Assembly: GCA_964452645.1 (NCBI GenBank)
Contig: CAYVMO010000003.1
Location: 1 to 64,000, forward strand
From: CAYXTW01 sp964452645
Lineage (GTDB): Bacteria; Zixibacteria; MSB-5A5; GN15; PGXB01
DNA length: 64,000 nucleotides
Reading direction: 5' to 3'
This document shows, piece by piece, positions 51,939-61,405 of this stretch. The position numbers and the translations under genes were made by a program. The notes below the pieces were generated by a model. It ran no database searches. It was not told the origin of the DNA and was given only the letters and a program-made list of their open reading frames with translations. The stretch's first letter is position 1; every line of letters starts with the position of its first letter.

Positions 51939-53362
51939 AAGTCATTGCCTTTAGGCGAACTGATTTTAACAATAAAAAAATGATTTTCGGTAGATACAAA
52001 GAGCTATTTTTCGTCGGTATCGGCGGATCGGGTATGTCGGGTATCGCTGAAATTTTGCATAATCTCGGCTACGGTATCAGCGGTTCCGATATCAACCGCA
52101 GCGAAATCACGACTTATCTCGAGAAACTGGGGATTAAAGTGTATTATGGTCATGATCCTGGGAATATCGGGACCTCCAATGTTCTGGTAATTTCATCGGC
52201 CGTAAAGGATAATAACCCGGAAATCATTGAGGCTCATAAGCGCGGTGTCCCGGTTATAAAGAGAGCCGAGATGCTGGGTGAATTGATGCGGCTTAAATAC
52301 TCTGTTGGTATCTCCGGAACACACGGCAAAACGACGACAACCTCGATGATCGGAAAGATTCTGACCGAGGCCGACCTGGATCCGACTGTGATTGTCGGCG
52401 GGATAGTCGCCGGAACCGGCTCCGGTGCTTCTCTGGGTAACGGTGATTATCTTGTAGCCGAGGCCGATGAATTCGATCGCTCTTTTCTGGTTATGTTTCC
52501 GACGATGGCGGTAGTTACCAATATCGAGCCGGATCATCTTGATTGTTATGACGGTATGGACGATCTGGAAAATTCATTTTTGACTTATATGAACCGTGTT
52601 CCATTTTATGGTTTGGTTGTTTATAATGGCGATGATGCCATCCTGTCATCAATGCATGACAGAATCAGCCGATTGTCAGTCACTTTTGGCTTTTCATCCG
52701 ACGCCGATTATCAGGCGACTGCTATCAAACACCGCGAGGGGGGCTCGAACTTCAGCTTATTAAAAAAAGGTGAACTTCTCGGTGAAATTCATCTTGATGT
52801 CCCGGGCGAACATAACATAAAGAATGCACTCGCCGCCCTTGCCGCCGCATCCGAACTCGAAGTTCCCTTCGAGATAATCTCCGAATCGCTTTGGAAGTAT
52901 CGTGGTGTCAATCGCCGGTTTGAAATAAAAGATATTGTCAATGATATAATGGTGGTCGATGATTACGCTCATCATCCAACCGAATTGACGGCGACATTAA
53001 AGACGGCGAAAGCGTCGTACAATCGCCGTGTGATTGTCATATTTCAACCGCATCTTTTCAGCCGGACGCAGCAGTTTTATCGTGAGTTTGCCGACGCTCT
53101 CGCTTTGGCCGATCAAAGTTTTCTGGTCGATATTTATCCGGCGCGTGAGGAGCCAATCGAAGGTGTGACATCCGAAATGATTGTTAATTACGCCCATGAA
53201 AAAAAGTACGGTAACATCGAATATGTTGGTATCAAAGAAAATGCCGTCGAAAAAGTTATAAAAATCGCGCGCCCGGGAGATATTATTATCACCGCCGGGG
53301 CAGGAAGTATTACACATATAAATCCGGAAATAATCAAAGGATTGAAGGGAAATGAGTCGTAA
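51935..53362 (+). CDS. murC: UDP-MurNAc:L-alanine ligase MurC
   Basis: A 475-residue Mur ligase that adds the first L-alanine. The likely start is TTG at 51935 (TTGA overlaps the murG stop) with AAGGAGG seven bases upstream; an ATG at codon 16 is an alternative. Motifs: FFVGIGGSGMSGIAEILHNL, SDINRSEITTYLEKLGIKV, ATP site GISGTHGKTTTTSMIG, TNIEPDHLDCYDGMDDLENS, YRGVNRRFEIK, DDYAHHPTEL and FQPHLFSRTQQFY. It overlaps ftsQ by 11 bases; murB and ddl, often found here, are absent. Confidence 0.96.
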   Translation: MKVIAFRRTDFNNKKMIFGRYKELFFVGIGGSGMSGIAEILHNLGYGISGSDINRSEITTYLEKLGIKVYYGHDPGNIGTSNVLVISSAVKDNNPEIIEAHKRGVPVIKRAEMLGELMRLKYSVGISGTHGKTTTTSMIGKILTEADLDPTVIVGGIVAGTGSGASLGNGDYLVAEADEFDRSFLVMFPTMAVVTNIEPDHLDCYDGMDDLENSFLTYMNRVPFYGLVVYNGDDAILSSMHDRISRLSVTFGFSSDADYQATAIKHREGGSNFSLLKKGELLGEIHLDVPGEHNIKNALAALAAASELEVPFEIISESLWKYRGVNRRFEIKDIVNDIMVVDDYAHHPTELTATLKTAKASYNRRVIVIFQPHLFSRTQQFYREFADALALADQSFLVDIYPAREEPIEGVTSEMIVNYAHEKKYGNIEYVGIKENAVEKVIKIARPGDIIITAGAGSITHINPEIIKGLKGNES

Positions 53363-54071
53363 AGTCAGACGACCGTACATATTGATGATAATCCCGGCGC
53401 TGCTTATCGCCGGCGGAATCGGATTCCTGCGATATTCCGATGTCTTCGCATTTCAAAATGTCAGATTCGAATCGGAAAATAACATCGTAAATGCTGATAT
53501 GATAAAGCTTCCCGCAGGCGAAAACCTGTTTGATCTCCCCCTTAAAAACACGGCTGAAGAGCTTCTGGCCAGAAAAAATGTCTATAAAGTCGATCTGGAT
53601 TATCACCTTCCCGACGGCATTATTGTCAGGATTAATGATATTCGGCCGATAGCGATGGTCATCGGCGAGGACGGGAAATCTCGGTATCGACTTGGTGAAA
53701 ATGGATGTTTGCTTCCTCTTGATAGTACTATAGAGCAGCAGTATGATTTTCCGATTATTACCGGGCTTCAAAACTGTATCGCATATGGTAAAAACAGCGA
53801 CGATCGCCTGAAGCTGATTGTCAGGCAACTGGTCGAAATAAAGAAAGATTTTCCGGATTTTTACCTGGCTTTATCGGGTATCGATATGTCGGGTATCAAG
53901 GACATCTCGATCTGGATAGACGGGCTGCCGTTCCGGGTGGAGACGTATGCCGGCTCGCTTTATAAAACGATAAAAAAACTGAAAACTTTTATTCTTGAGT
54001 TCAATCCTGATCTGCAAAATATCAGGAAGCTGGATATGCGGTCGGAAGGATTGATTATAGCGGCGGGCTGA
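53352..54071 (+). CDS. ftsQ: Cell-division protein FtsQ
   Basis: A 239-residue bitopic protein. Short basic N-terminus (SRKVRRPY), one membrane helix at about 9-28, a POTRA domain (VFAFQNVRFESENNIVNADM to ADIV-like VKNVYKVDLDYHLPDGIIVR) and a beta domain with FRVETYAGSLYKTIKKLKTF. FtsQ joins the cytoplasmic and periplasmic parts of the divisome through FtsB and FtsL. The call rests on the POTRA pattern and the place between murC and ftsA. It starts 11 bases inside murC and ends three bases before ftsA. Confidence 0.9.
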   Translation: MSRKVRRPYILMIIPALLIAGGIGFLRYSDVFAFQNVRFESENNIVNADMIKLPAGENLFDLPLKNTAEELLARKNVYKVDLDYHLPDGIIVRINDIRPIAMVIGEDGKSRYRLGENGCLLPLDSTIEQQYDFPIITGLQNCIAYGKNSDDRLKLIVRQLVEIKKDFPDFYLALSGIDMSGIKDISIWIDGLPFRVETYAGSLYKTIKKLKTFILEFNPDLQNIRKLDMRSEGLIIAAG

Positions 54072-54074
54072 TTT

Positions 54075-55298
54075 ATGGCAGAGGCGAGATATATCACCGG
54101 CATTGACATCGGCACCACGAAAATCAGGACGATTATCGCTGAAAGTGATGGACGCGGGTTGCCGCTTTTTCTGGGTTATGGCTGCGCACCGGCTGAAGGT
54201 TTGCGACGCGGCGTGGTGGTGAATATGGAAAAGACGGTGCAGTCGATTACCAGATCGGTCGAGGATGCCGAGATGATGGCGTCAGTGCATATCGATTCGG
54301 CTGTCGCCGGAATTGCCGGGGACCATATCAAGTCGATTAACAGCCACGGCGTTATCGCCATCTCACGTTCGGATAATGAGATCGTCGAAAAGGATGTCAA
54401 CCGTGCCATCGATGCCGCCAGCGCCGTAGCCATTCCCAACGATCGGGAAATAATCCATGTTATTCCGCAGGATTTTACGATTGATGAGCAATCGGGTATC
54501 AAAAATCCGGTCGGGATGGCCGGTATCCGGTTAGAGGTAGAAGTGCATATAGTCACGTCGGCGGTGACTTCCGCAAAGAACATTTATCGTTCGATGGAAC
54601 GGTGCGAAATTTCGGTCGAGAATCTGGTTCTGCAATCCCTGGCTTCATCTTATGCCAATATCAGCAATAACGAGGAGGAAATTGGTGTCGTGCTTATAGA
54701 TATCGGCGGCGATTTGACCGATGTGGCTGTCTTTTACGACGGTTCCATTCGGCATACCGGTGTGGTATCGCTCGGTGGGAGGAATGTTACCAATGATGTG
54801 ACGATCGGACTGCGCACATCGGTGGATCAGGCGGAGCAATTGAAACTCGGTTTCGGCTCGGCGCTGACCTCCCTGGTTGATCCTGACGAAATGATGGAAG
54901 TGACGACGGCGATGGGTACCAATCCGAGAAGTATTTCTCGAATTGTCCTGGCCGCTATTATCGAGCCGCGGATGGAAGAAATCCTTTCACTGGTTGCCCG
55001 CGAAATAAAAAAAACCACGACGCCCGAACCGCTGGCAGCAGGAGCCATATTGACCGGCGGCGGGGCAATGCTTCCGGGGACGGTTGAATTGGCCGAGCAA
55101 ATTCTCGATATGCCGGTAAAAATAGGTATCCCATCCGGAATAGAGGAATTACCGGAGAATTTGATGATACCTGAATTCGCAACAGCTATCGGGCTGGTTA
55201 ATTACGGATATCGGCATGAGGCATATTTGGATAAATCGAGGGGCGGGTTAAAAGGGCTCTTTAAGAAAATAGAAAATTGGCTAACCAGAAATTTTTAA
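54075..55298 (+). CDS. ftsA: Cell-division protein FtsA
   Basis: A 407-residue actin-like ATPase that tethers FtsZ to the membrane. Motifs: phosphate-1 ITGIDIGTTKIRTIIAES, the 1C domain with YGCAPAEGLRRGVVVNMEKT and VIPQDFTIDEQSGIKNPVGM, phosphate-2 VLIDIGGDLTDVAVF, and adenosine site GAILTGGGAMLPGTVELA. The C-terminus carries the amphipathic membrane-targeting helix (KGLFKKIENWLTRNF). It is followed by ftsZ after 19 bases. Confidence 0.97.
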   Translation: MAEARYITGIDIGTTKIRTIIAESDGRGLPLFLGYGCAPAEGLRRGVVVNMEKTVQSITRSVEDAEMMASVHIDSAVAGIAGDHIKSINSHGVIAISRSDNEIVEKDVNRAIDAASAVAIPNDREIIHVIPQDFTIDEQSGIKNPVGMAGIRLEVEVHIVTSAVTSAKNIYRSMERCEISVENLVLQSLASSYANISNNEEEIGVVLIDIGGDLTDVAVFYDGSIRHTGVVSLGGRNVTNDVTIGLRTSVDQAEQLKLGFGSALTSLVDPDEMMEVTTAMGTNPRSISRIVLAAIIEPRMEEILSLVAREIKKTTTPEPLAAGAILTGGGAMLPGTVELAEQILDMPVKIGIPSGIEELPENLMIPEFATAIGLVNYGYRHEAYLDKSRGGLKGLFKKIENWLTRNF

Positions 55299-55317
55299 TA
55301 ATACATGGAGGAATATT

Positions 55318-56496
55318 ATGAGTGATGGAAAACTGAAATTCGATTTCGCGGACGAGTTTGAAAACTTCGCGAAAATCAAAGTCGTGGGTGTTGGCGGCGC
55401 CGGCGGGAATGCTATCAACAGGATGATTGAGGCCGGTCTGTCCGGCGTGGAATTTATCGCCATCAATACCGACAGTCAGGTTTTGGAGGCCAATCGTGCC
55501 CCCAAAAGGATTCAGATTGGTAAAAGGCTGACTAAAGGTCTGGGGGCCGGGGCCAATCCTGAAATCGGCCGGCAGGCCATCGAGGAAGACAGCGATGAAG
55601 TCAGCGAGATGCTCAATGAAGCCGATATGGTTTTTATCACGGCTGGTATGGGCGGCGGTACCGGGACCGGCGCGGCGCCGATTGTCGCCGAAATTGCCCG
55701 CCAAAAGGGCGCATTAACGGTTGCGATTGTCACGAAACCATTCGTGTTTGAAGGCAAGCAGCGGATGAATAAGGCCGATAACGGAATAAAAGAGCTTAAG
55801 GAAAAAGCTGATACGCTGATTATTATCCCCAATGAGAGACTGCTGTCAATTGTTGAGAAAACGACTCTTTTGACCGATGCTTTCGCCCAGGCGGATGAAG
55901 TCCTGCATCAGGCAACCAAAGGTATCTCCGACCTGATCGCCGTTCCCGGCTTGATTAATTGCGACTTCGCCGACGTCAAGACAATCATGCTCGAGCGCGG
56001 CGATGCGTTGATGGGGACCGGTACTGCGACCGGCGAAGACAGAGCCTCAGAGGCGGCCAATCACGCAATTTCCTCACCATTGCTTGAGGATGTTTCGATT
56101 TCTGGAGCGGGCGGCGTGCTGGTTAATGTTACCGGCGGCGAAGATATGACTCTCTTTGACGTCAACACCGCGACGTCGATTATTTATCAGGCGGCCGGGG
56201 CCGATGCCAATATCATTTTCGGAGCGGTTATCGATCCGTCATTTAATAACAAGATTCGCGTCACCGTCATTGCCACCGGTTTCGGCGGTCAGGCGGTTAA
56301 GGTGGTGGAGAAAATTATGGAAAAAGAGCCCGAGGTTATCCGGGATACTCCGCCCGGAAAAGTAATGTCGCTTTTTCCTGATCCGCCGGCTTATCCGATC
56401 AGGAAGGCGGCCGGGGATAACGGACGGGGTAGAGTACCCACGTTTCACAATGAGAATACAAAAATTCCGGCCTATATACGACGGCTGGAAGAGTAG
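55318..56496 (+). CDS. ftsZ: Cell-division GTPase FtsZ
   Basis: A 392-residue tubulin homologue that forms the Z ring. N-terminal VVGVGGAGGNAINRMIEAGL, GTP-binding GGGTGTG at 112-118, NADNGIKEL-like MNKADNGIKELKEKADTLII, T7 loop region GLINCDFADVKTIM and C-terminal conserved peptide TKIPAYIRRLEE, which binds FtsA. A GGAGG site sits eight bases before the ATG. It closes the dcw cluster; a strong hairpin follows 30 bases downstream. Confidence 0.98.
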   Translation: MSDGKLKFDFADEFENFAKIKVVGVGGAGGNAINRMIEAGLSGVEFIAINTDSQVLEANRAPKRIQIGKRLTKGLGAGANPEIGRQAIEEDSDEVSEMLNEADMVFITAGMGGGTGTGAAPIVAEIARQKGALTVAIVTKPFVFEGKQRMNKADNGIKELKEKADTLIIIPNERLLSIVEKTTLLTDAFAQADEVLHQATKGISDLIAVPGLINCDFADVKTIMLERGDALMGTGTATGEDRASEAANHAISSPLLEDVSISGAGGVLVNVTGGEDMTLFDVNTATSIIYQAAGADANIIFGAVIDPSFNNKIRVTVIATGFGGQAVKVVEKIMEKEPEVIRDTPPGKVMSLFPDPPAYPIRKAAGDNGRGRVPTFHNENTKIPAYIRRLEE

Positions 56497-56526
56497 ATAG
56501 TTTCAATCACTCGGTTCCTCCATGAA

Positions 56527-56560
56527 GGACCGCCGGTCGTTTATATATGACCGGCGGTCC
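56527..56560 (+). terminator. Strong hairpin after ftsZ, without a T-run
   Basis: Twelve-base perfect stem (56527-56538 with 56549-56560, ggaccgccggtc/gaccggcggtcc) and a ten-base loop. Only tcgaactcc follows, so it does not meet the usual rule for intrinsic termination. It may stabilise the 3' end of the dcw transcript or end it with help from Rho. Confidence 0.6.
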
Positions 56561-56666
56561 TCGAACTCCTGCATGTACGGGGAATTTCCCATAGATTCAA
56601 TTGTACTATCGTAAGTCATCCCAATCTAAGCCTGTGTCCACCATCATGTTACACTGCCGATTCCGG

Positions 56667-56682
56667 CGGTACGCCCTTTGCG
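56667..56682 (+). promoter_or_regulatory. Possible sigma-54 promoter of the flagellin gene
   Basis: cggtacgccctttgcg matches the -24/-12 form: GG at 56668-56669 and GC at 56680-56681 with exactly ten bases between, plus ACG and TTTGC in the expected places. Transcription would start near 56693, 35 bases before the ATG. Sigma-54 control of flagellar genes is common. The same bases also lie in a short inverted repeat (ccggcg/cgccgg), so the match could be chance. Confidence 0.4.
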
Positions 56683-56727
56683 CCGGATTATAACCGGAAT
56701 CATAATACCTTTTAGCAAGGAGGGGGA

Positions 56728-57501
56728 ATGGACTTTTCACTCCGAAGCAACCCGGCAATCGGCGACCTTCATCGGGGAATTAACTCGTCTTTATGGCAAC
56801 TGAATAAATCGATGGAAAAGCTGTCATCCGGCCTGAGAATAAATCGCGCCTCGGATGACCCGGCCGGATTGGTGATTTCCGAACAAATGCGCTCGCGTAT
56901 CGGTTCTCTTAATCAGGGAATAAGTAATCTATCGAATCAAATTAATAAGTACGAAACGGCATCTTCAAGCGCCATGCAATTGCGAGGCAATTTAATCGAG
57001 TTGCGTTCATTGGCGGTGGCGGCGGCCAATGGTGGTATTAATGATTCAAGTATCCAGCAGGCCTATGCCGCCGAAGCCAACCGGCTGATGGCAACGTACA
57101 ACAATACAATTGATAGTACGGCTTTCGGGACACAGAAACTGCTCGATGGTTCCGAAGGATCGATTACAACCGTAGCGTATTTAAGAGGTGTAGATCTCTC
57201 CACTCCCGAGGCGGCTGAAGAGGCGATTGGGATGCTTGATTCCGAGATAGGACGACTCGATTCGATTATCACCGACATGGGCGCGACTCAGAAAAACGAC
57301 CTGGAAAGTAGACGGCGAAATTTACAGATCGAGGCGGAAAATTTGACGGCCGCCGAATCGCAGATTCGAGATACGGACTACGCCAAAGAGATTTCCAATT
57401 TTCTTAAGCATAATATCAGCCTGAAGGCGTCAATGACCCTGCTGGCGCACAGCAACCTCTCGGCCCGGACGATTGTCAGCCTGTTCGGCGGCAGCGGATA
57501 A
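56728..57501 (+). CDS. Flagellin (short form)
   Basis: A 257-residue flagellin. The N-terminal D0/D1 region has NSSLWQLNKSMEKLSSGLRI and NRASDDPAGLVISEQMRSRI; the C-terminal D1/D0 region has LEAENL-like LQIEAENLTAAESQIRDTDY and AKEISNFLKHNISLKASMTL with AHSNLSARTIVSLF. The central region is short, so surface-exposed D2/D3 domains are lacking. AGGAGGGGG precedes the ATG closely. No other flagellar gene is in the window. It forms its own unit after the dcw cluster. Confidence 0.95.
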   Translation: MDFSLRSNPAIGDLHRGINSSLWQLNKSMEKLSSGLRINRASDDPAGLVISEQMRSRIGSLNQGISNLSNQINKYETASSSAMQLRGNLIELRSLAVAAANGGINDSSIQQAYAAEANRLMATYNNTIDSTAFGTQKLLDGSEGSITTVAYLRGVDLSTPEAAEEAIGMLDSEIGRLDSIITDMGATQKNDLESRRRNLQIEAENLTAAESQIRDTDYAKEISNFLKHNISLKASMTLLAHSNLSARTIVSLFGGSG

Positions 57502-57524
57502 AACGTATTGGGAGGGTCAAGAAA

Positions 57525-57547
57525 TCCCCCTATTACTTAAAGGGGGA
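57525..57547 (-). terminator. Weak hairpin between convergent genes
   Basis: A seven-base stem (57525-57531 with 57541-57547, tccccct/aggggga) and a nine-base loop. Read on the minus strand it is followed by tttctt, a poor T-run. It may end the large SBBP gene transcript. Confidence 0.4.
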
Positions 57548-57578
57548 AAGTAAGGAATCTATCATAATATCAATTATG

Positions 57579-60500
57579 CTACGGGCAGTTGGGCTCGGGA
57601 CCCTCCAGATACAAATATGAAATCAGATAAGTGATATCAAAGATGTTGATGGCGAAATCACCGTTGACATCGGCGGCGTTCATCGGATTCGGCGCCGGCC
57701 CTTCAAGATATAAGAATGCAATCAAGTAAGTTATATCGAATATATTTATATTATCGTCACCGTTGATGTTTCCGCACAGGTCGCAGATGTCGCCGACGCC
57801 ATTACCATCGGTATCCTCCTGAAGGGGATTATAGGCAAATTGACAATTGTCGTCGCAGTCAGCCGTTTCGCCGCCGGTGCAGGGATTATCGCCGATAACA
57901 CCGCTGGTATCGCCGTCATCGAGAATAGTGTCATCGTCATCGTCTTCATCGCAGGCATCGCCGAACGTATCTCCGTCAAAATCCTCCTGACCGGGATTAT
58001 AATCATCGATACAATTGTCGCAGATATTTCCGAGATTATCGGCGTCATTATCAGCCTGACCCGGATTATAATCATTCGGACAATTATCGCATGAATCGCC
58101 GACATTATCGGCGTCATTATCGAACTGACCCGGATTATAGAATTCGATGCAATTATCGCACGAATCGCCAAGACCGTCGTTATCAACATCTTCCTGCAAC
58201 GGATTTGAAATCGAAATACAATTGTCACAGGCGTCGCCGTAATTATCGGTATCGCTGTTGGTTTGATTTGTGTTGGATATGAACTGACAATTATCGGTGC
58301 TGTCGGGAATAGTATCGTTATCGTCGTCATCATCGCAAACATCACCCAAAGCGTCCAGATCATTGTTCTCTTGCCCGGGATTGGAAATAAAGGGGCAGTT
58401 GTCGGTAACGTCCGGGATGCCGTCATTATCATCATCGGTGTCGCAAAGATCGCCGGTGCCGTCGCTGTCATTATCGGCCTGATCGAAATTGGGAATAAAA
58501 ATGCAGTTATCGCAATTATCACCGACACTATCGTGATCGGTATCGACCTGGGACGGATTATAATCATCCGGACAGTTATCGCACGCGTTACCGAAATTAT
58601 CACCGTCCGGATTGGCTTGATCCGGATTGGCAACGTCCGGGCAATTATCACATGAATCGCCCACATTATCTTCATCCAAATCCAGCTGTTCGGGATTATT
58701 TACATTAGGGCAATTATCACAGGCGTTGCCGAGGCTATCGCTGTCATCATTTTCCTGGAAGCTGTTCGGTACCGCCGGGCAATTATCGCAAATATCGCCA
58801 ACGTTGTCATCATCCTGATCTTCCTGATCCGGATTGTAAGCGAACATACAATTATCGCAAATATCGCCGAAACCGTCGCGGTCATTATCAGCCTGCCCCG
58901 GGTTGTAATTATCCGGGCAATTATCGCAGACATCACCTAAGCCGTCGTTATCATTATCTTCCTGCAGCGGATTGGCATTCAGAGGACAGTTATCATTGAC
59001 ATCCAAAACACCGTCGCCATCATCATCATTATCACAGGCATTACCTTCGCCGTTACCGTCGGTATCGATTTGATCCGGATTATAAATCGATGGGCAATTA
59101 TCGTCGTCGCAGTCATTTTCCGGATGTCCCGGATCGCCGAAACCGTCACCGTCACTGTCAAAGCATGTATGCGAAATCTTCAGGGCGAAGGCATCACTCG
59201 TCCCGCCGAGACTGCCCTGATAAGGAGCTACCGTCGGGAAATCGGGCGACTCAGTATCACCGCCGACGTAGATGTTGGCGGCGCCGTCGAGAACAACGCT
59301 CCAGCCCTGATCATTTCCGCTCCCGCCTGCGAATGTACTGTAAAGCGGAGATATTCCGGCAACGGAAAACTTGCAGACAAAGGCTTCTTTGATGCCGCCA
59401 AATGTATTATCGACCGGATGAGCCAGGGGGAAATCGGATGACTCGGTATAGCCGGTTATATATGGGAAGTGATTCTCATCCACGGTTATGGAATAGAGGG
59501 CGTCATTTGCCGAACCACCGAGATACGTTCCGAAAATAAGAGAATCGCCAGCCGAATAAATCTTGGCGATAAAGGCATCGCCGGGCCCGCTAAGAGCCGT
59601 ATCGCAATCTTCCGAAGCCGGAAAATCCGCGGAATTCGTCCAGCCGCCGAGATATATATCATCCAGATTATCAATAGCGACGCCGTACGCTATGTCGACG
59701 CCGGAATCGCCGCCCAAATAGGTGCTGATCAACGGGCCACTACCATCGGCCGCCATTTTTGTAAAATATGCATCAGTGGTACCGCCCAGAGAATTATCAG
59801 CGTAGTTTATGGTCGGGAAGTCCGGCGATTCGGTATCGCCCGATATGCAGGCCCGGCCGAGAGCATCGACAACGATGCACCAGCCGTGTTCATTACCGCT
59901 GCCGCCCAAATAAGTGCTGTAATCAAGCGAACTTCCATCGGCGGAAAGTTTCGTTACGAAAGCATCGCTGAAACCGCTCAGAGAGGCGTCGTAAGCATTG
60001 GCCGTCGGAAAGTCGGTGGAATTGGTATGTCCGGTCACATACGCGCGGCCATTGTTATCGACGGCAATACTACGCCCGACATCAAAACTTCCTCCGCCCA
60101 AATATGTGCTGTAGATCAGAATATCACCGGCCGGTGATAATTTTAACACACAGGCATCGCTCATGCCATCGAGGTCGTTGTCAAAGGGATTGACCGTCGG
60201 GAAATTCGATGATGTCGTATGACCGGCTACGTAGGCGTTGCCGTCGGCGTCAACGGCGATTCCGCTCCCGCGGTCCCAGCCGGTCCCGCCGATATAAGTG
60301 CTGTAGATTAATGAATCGCCCGAGGCGGAAAGTTTGGTGACGAAAATATCGTAATCACCTCCGTTGTAATCGCTGTCATATCCGTCTGCAAAAGGGAAAT
60401 CGGCCGAATGGGTGCGACCGGTTATAAAAAGATTGCTGTCATTATCAACGGCAATACAGTAACCATCATCGCTGTCCGTGCCGCCCAGGTATGTACTGTA

Positions 60501-61319
60501 TACAAGAACAGGATCAATCACCAGTGGCAGGCCGGGATTGTAATCACCTTTCAAATTAAAACCGTACGTATTATCCGGAAATAAAAAATATTCGCATTTA
60601 ATCTCGATACGGTTGCCGTTTTGCGACTGATAGACATAAGGTTTTATTTCAGTAATCGTATTCCAGTCGGTCTTAATGTCCAGGTTTCCGGATTCATTGA
60701 TTGAGACCGATTCGGCACCATCATAATGGATTTTTATTTGCGACGGATTGGCCCCAGGAGATATGGTCAGATCATATTCAATCCGACCCTGCCGGCCGTA
60801 ATACTTCAGGTCGATACCGGGATATATATTACGGTAAATGATATCACCATAATTCGGGACGTTCGTTTGCCAACGCGACGGATTATTTCCGAGAAAGTAA
60901 TTGTGCCTATAACCGAGAATTTCTCCGCCCGAGATCATCGGAGAAGGATTAGCATCAATAAAGGTCGCTACAACGACTAGTTGCTCGGAACTGATTTGTT
61001 CGGGGAAAGAAAATCCCAGGTTTTCTTCGGGTCTGTCAAAATAACTGTAGCCGTCACAACCTGTCCGGCAGCGGTTGAAATGGTAATAGATGCCGTCTGA
61101 AGAAAACCAGACGAAAGTGCCACCCATAGTCGCTCGGAAACGAACCTGCTCGTCCCATTGGCCTCGATTTTCCGTAAAAACAGGAGTGGATATTTTGGCG
61201 CCGACCAATAAGCTGTTTTTCTGAGAAAAATCACCTGATATATCGACGGCATAGCCTAAGCCGAAGAAACATAAAATGATAACCAACAGGAATATATAGT
61301 CTTTAACCGAAGTTAGCAC
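57579..61319 (-). CDS. Giant secreted SBBP-propeller / thrombospondin-3 / dockerin protein
   Basis: A 1,246-residue exported protein. GTG at 61319 is chosen because the predicted transcript starts near 61400, ruling out the longer frame. After the signal (YIFLLVIILCFFGLGYA) comes the N-terminal domain of SBBP proteins (ENRGQWDEQVRFRATMGG), then about eight SBBP propeller units (STYLGGTDSDDGYCIAVD; SADFP). The C-terminal 400 residues are calcium-binding thrombospondin type 3 repeats (DNCPDNYNPGQADNDRDGFG, DNCP repeated some 15 times), ending in two dockerin-like repeats (NIFDITYLIAFLYLEG, NIFDITYLISYLYLEG). It is likely a rigid surface stalk or adhesin. It converges on flagellin. Confidence 0.88.
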   Translation of the reverse strand: MLTSVKDYIFLLVIILCFFGLGYAVDISGDFSQKNSLLVGAKISTPVFTENRGQWDEQVRFRATMGGTFVWFSSDGIYYHFNRCRTGCDGYSYFDRPEENLGFSFPEQISSEQLVVVATFIDANPSPMISGGEILGYRHNYFLGNNPSRWQTNVPNYGDIIYRNIYPGIDLKYYGRQGRIEYDLTISPGANPSQIKIHYDGAESVSINESGNLDIKTDWNTITEIKPYVYQSQNGNRIEIKCEYFLFPDNTYGFNLKGDYNPGLPLVIDPVLVYSTYLGGTDSDDGYCIAVDNDSNLFITGRTHSADFPFADGYDSDYNGGDYDIFVTKLSASGDSLIYSTYIGGTGWDRGSGIAVDADGNAYVAGHTTSSNFPTVNPFDNDLDGMSDACVLKLSPAGDILIYSTYLGGGSFDVGRSIAVDNNGRAYVTGHTNSTDFPTANAYDASLSGFSDAFVTKLSADGSSLDYSTYLGGSGNEHGWCIVVDALGRACISGDTESPDFPTINYADNSLGGTTDAYFTKMAADGSGPLISTYLGGDSGVDIAYGVAIDNLDDIYLGGWTNSADFPASEDCDTALSGPGDAFIAKIYSAGDSLIFGTYLGGSANDALYSITVDENHFPYITGYTESSDFPLAHPVDNTFGGIKEAFVCKFSVAGISPLYSTFAGGSGNDQGWSVVLDGAANIYVGGDTESPDFPTVAPYQGSLGGTSDAFALKISHTCFDSDGDGFGDPGHPENDCDDDNCPSIYNPDQIDTDGNGEGNACDNDDDGDGVLDVNDNCPLNANPLQEDNDNDGLGDVCDNCPDNYNPGQADNDRDGFGDICDNCMFAYNPDQEDQDDDNVGDICDNCPAVPNSFQENDDSDSLGNACDNCPNVNNPEQLDLDEDNVGDSCDNCPDVANPDQANPDGDNFGNACDNCPDDYNPSQVDTDHDSVGDNCDNCIFIPNFDQADNDSDGTGDLCDTDDDNDGIPDVTDNCPFISNPGQENNDLDALGDVCDDDDDNDTIPDSTDNCQFISNTNQTNSDTDNYGDACDNCISISNPLQEDVDNDGLGDSCDNCIEFYNPGQFDNDADNVGDSCDNCPNDYNPGQADNDADNLGNICDNCIDDYNPGQEDFDGDTFGDACDEDDDDDTILDDGDTSGVIGDNPCTGGETADCDDNCQFAYNPLQEDTDGNGVGDICDLCGNINGDDNINIFDITYLIAFLYLEGPAPNPMNAADVNGDFAINIFDITYLISYLYLEGPEPNCP
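57785..59165 (-). repeat. Thrombospondin type 3-coding repeat array
   Basis: About 15 in-frame units of 69 or 108 bases, each encoding DNCPxxxNPxQxDxDxDxxGD. At the DNA level the segment ttatcgcaxxxatcgccxa recurs throughout, in steps of 69 bases or multiples with insertions. The array is much less uniform than the BNR array of the lipoprotein. Confidence 0.85.
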
Positions 61320-61405
61320 TCTATCTTTACCCAACCACTCTTGCCGCGCCCTCGGGGTCGAGGGGGTGCGCAGCCCAAAAAAGAAGTAGCACGTTAAACG
61401 CAATT

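Noticed and set aside
57746..58675. Long open frame of 309 codons inside the thrombospondin-3 region
   Set aside because: It is a frame shadow of the repeated DNCPxxxNP coding sequence; the product is a monotonous Ile/Thr/Met-rich chain without any domain.
59469..60137. Plus-strand open frame of 222 codons opposite the SBBP propeller repeats
   Set aside because: Antisense shadow of repeated coding sequence; no ribosome site or promoter and no recognisable family.
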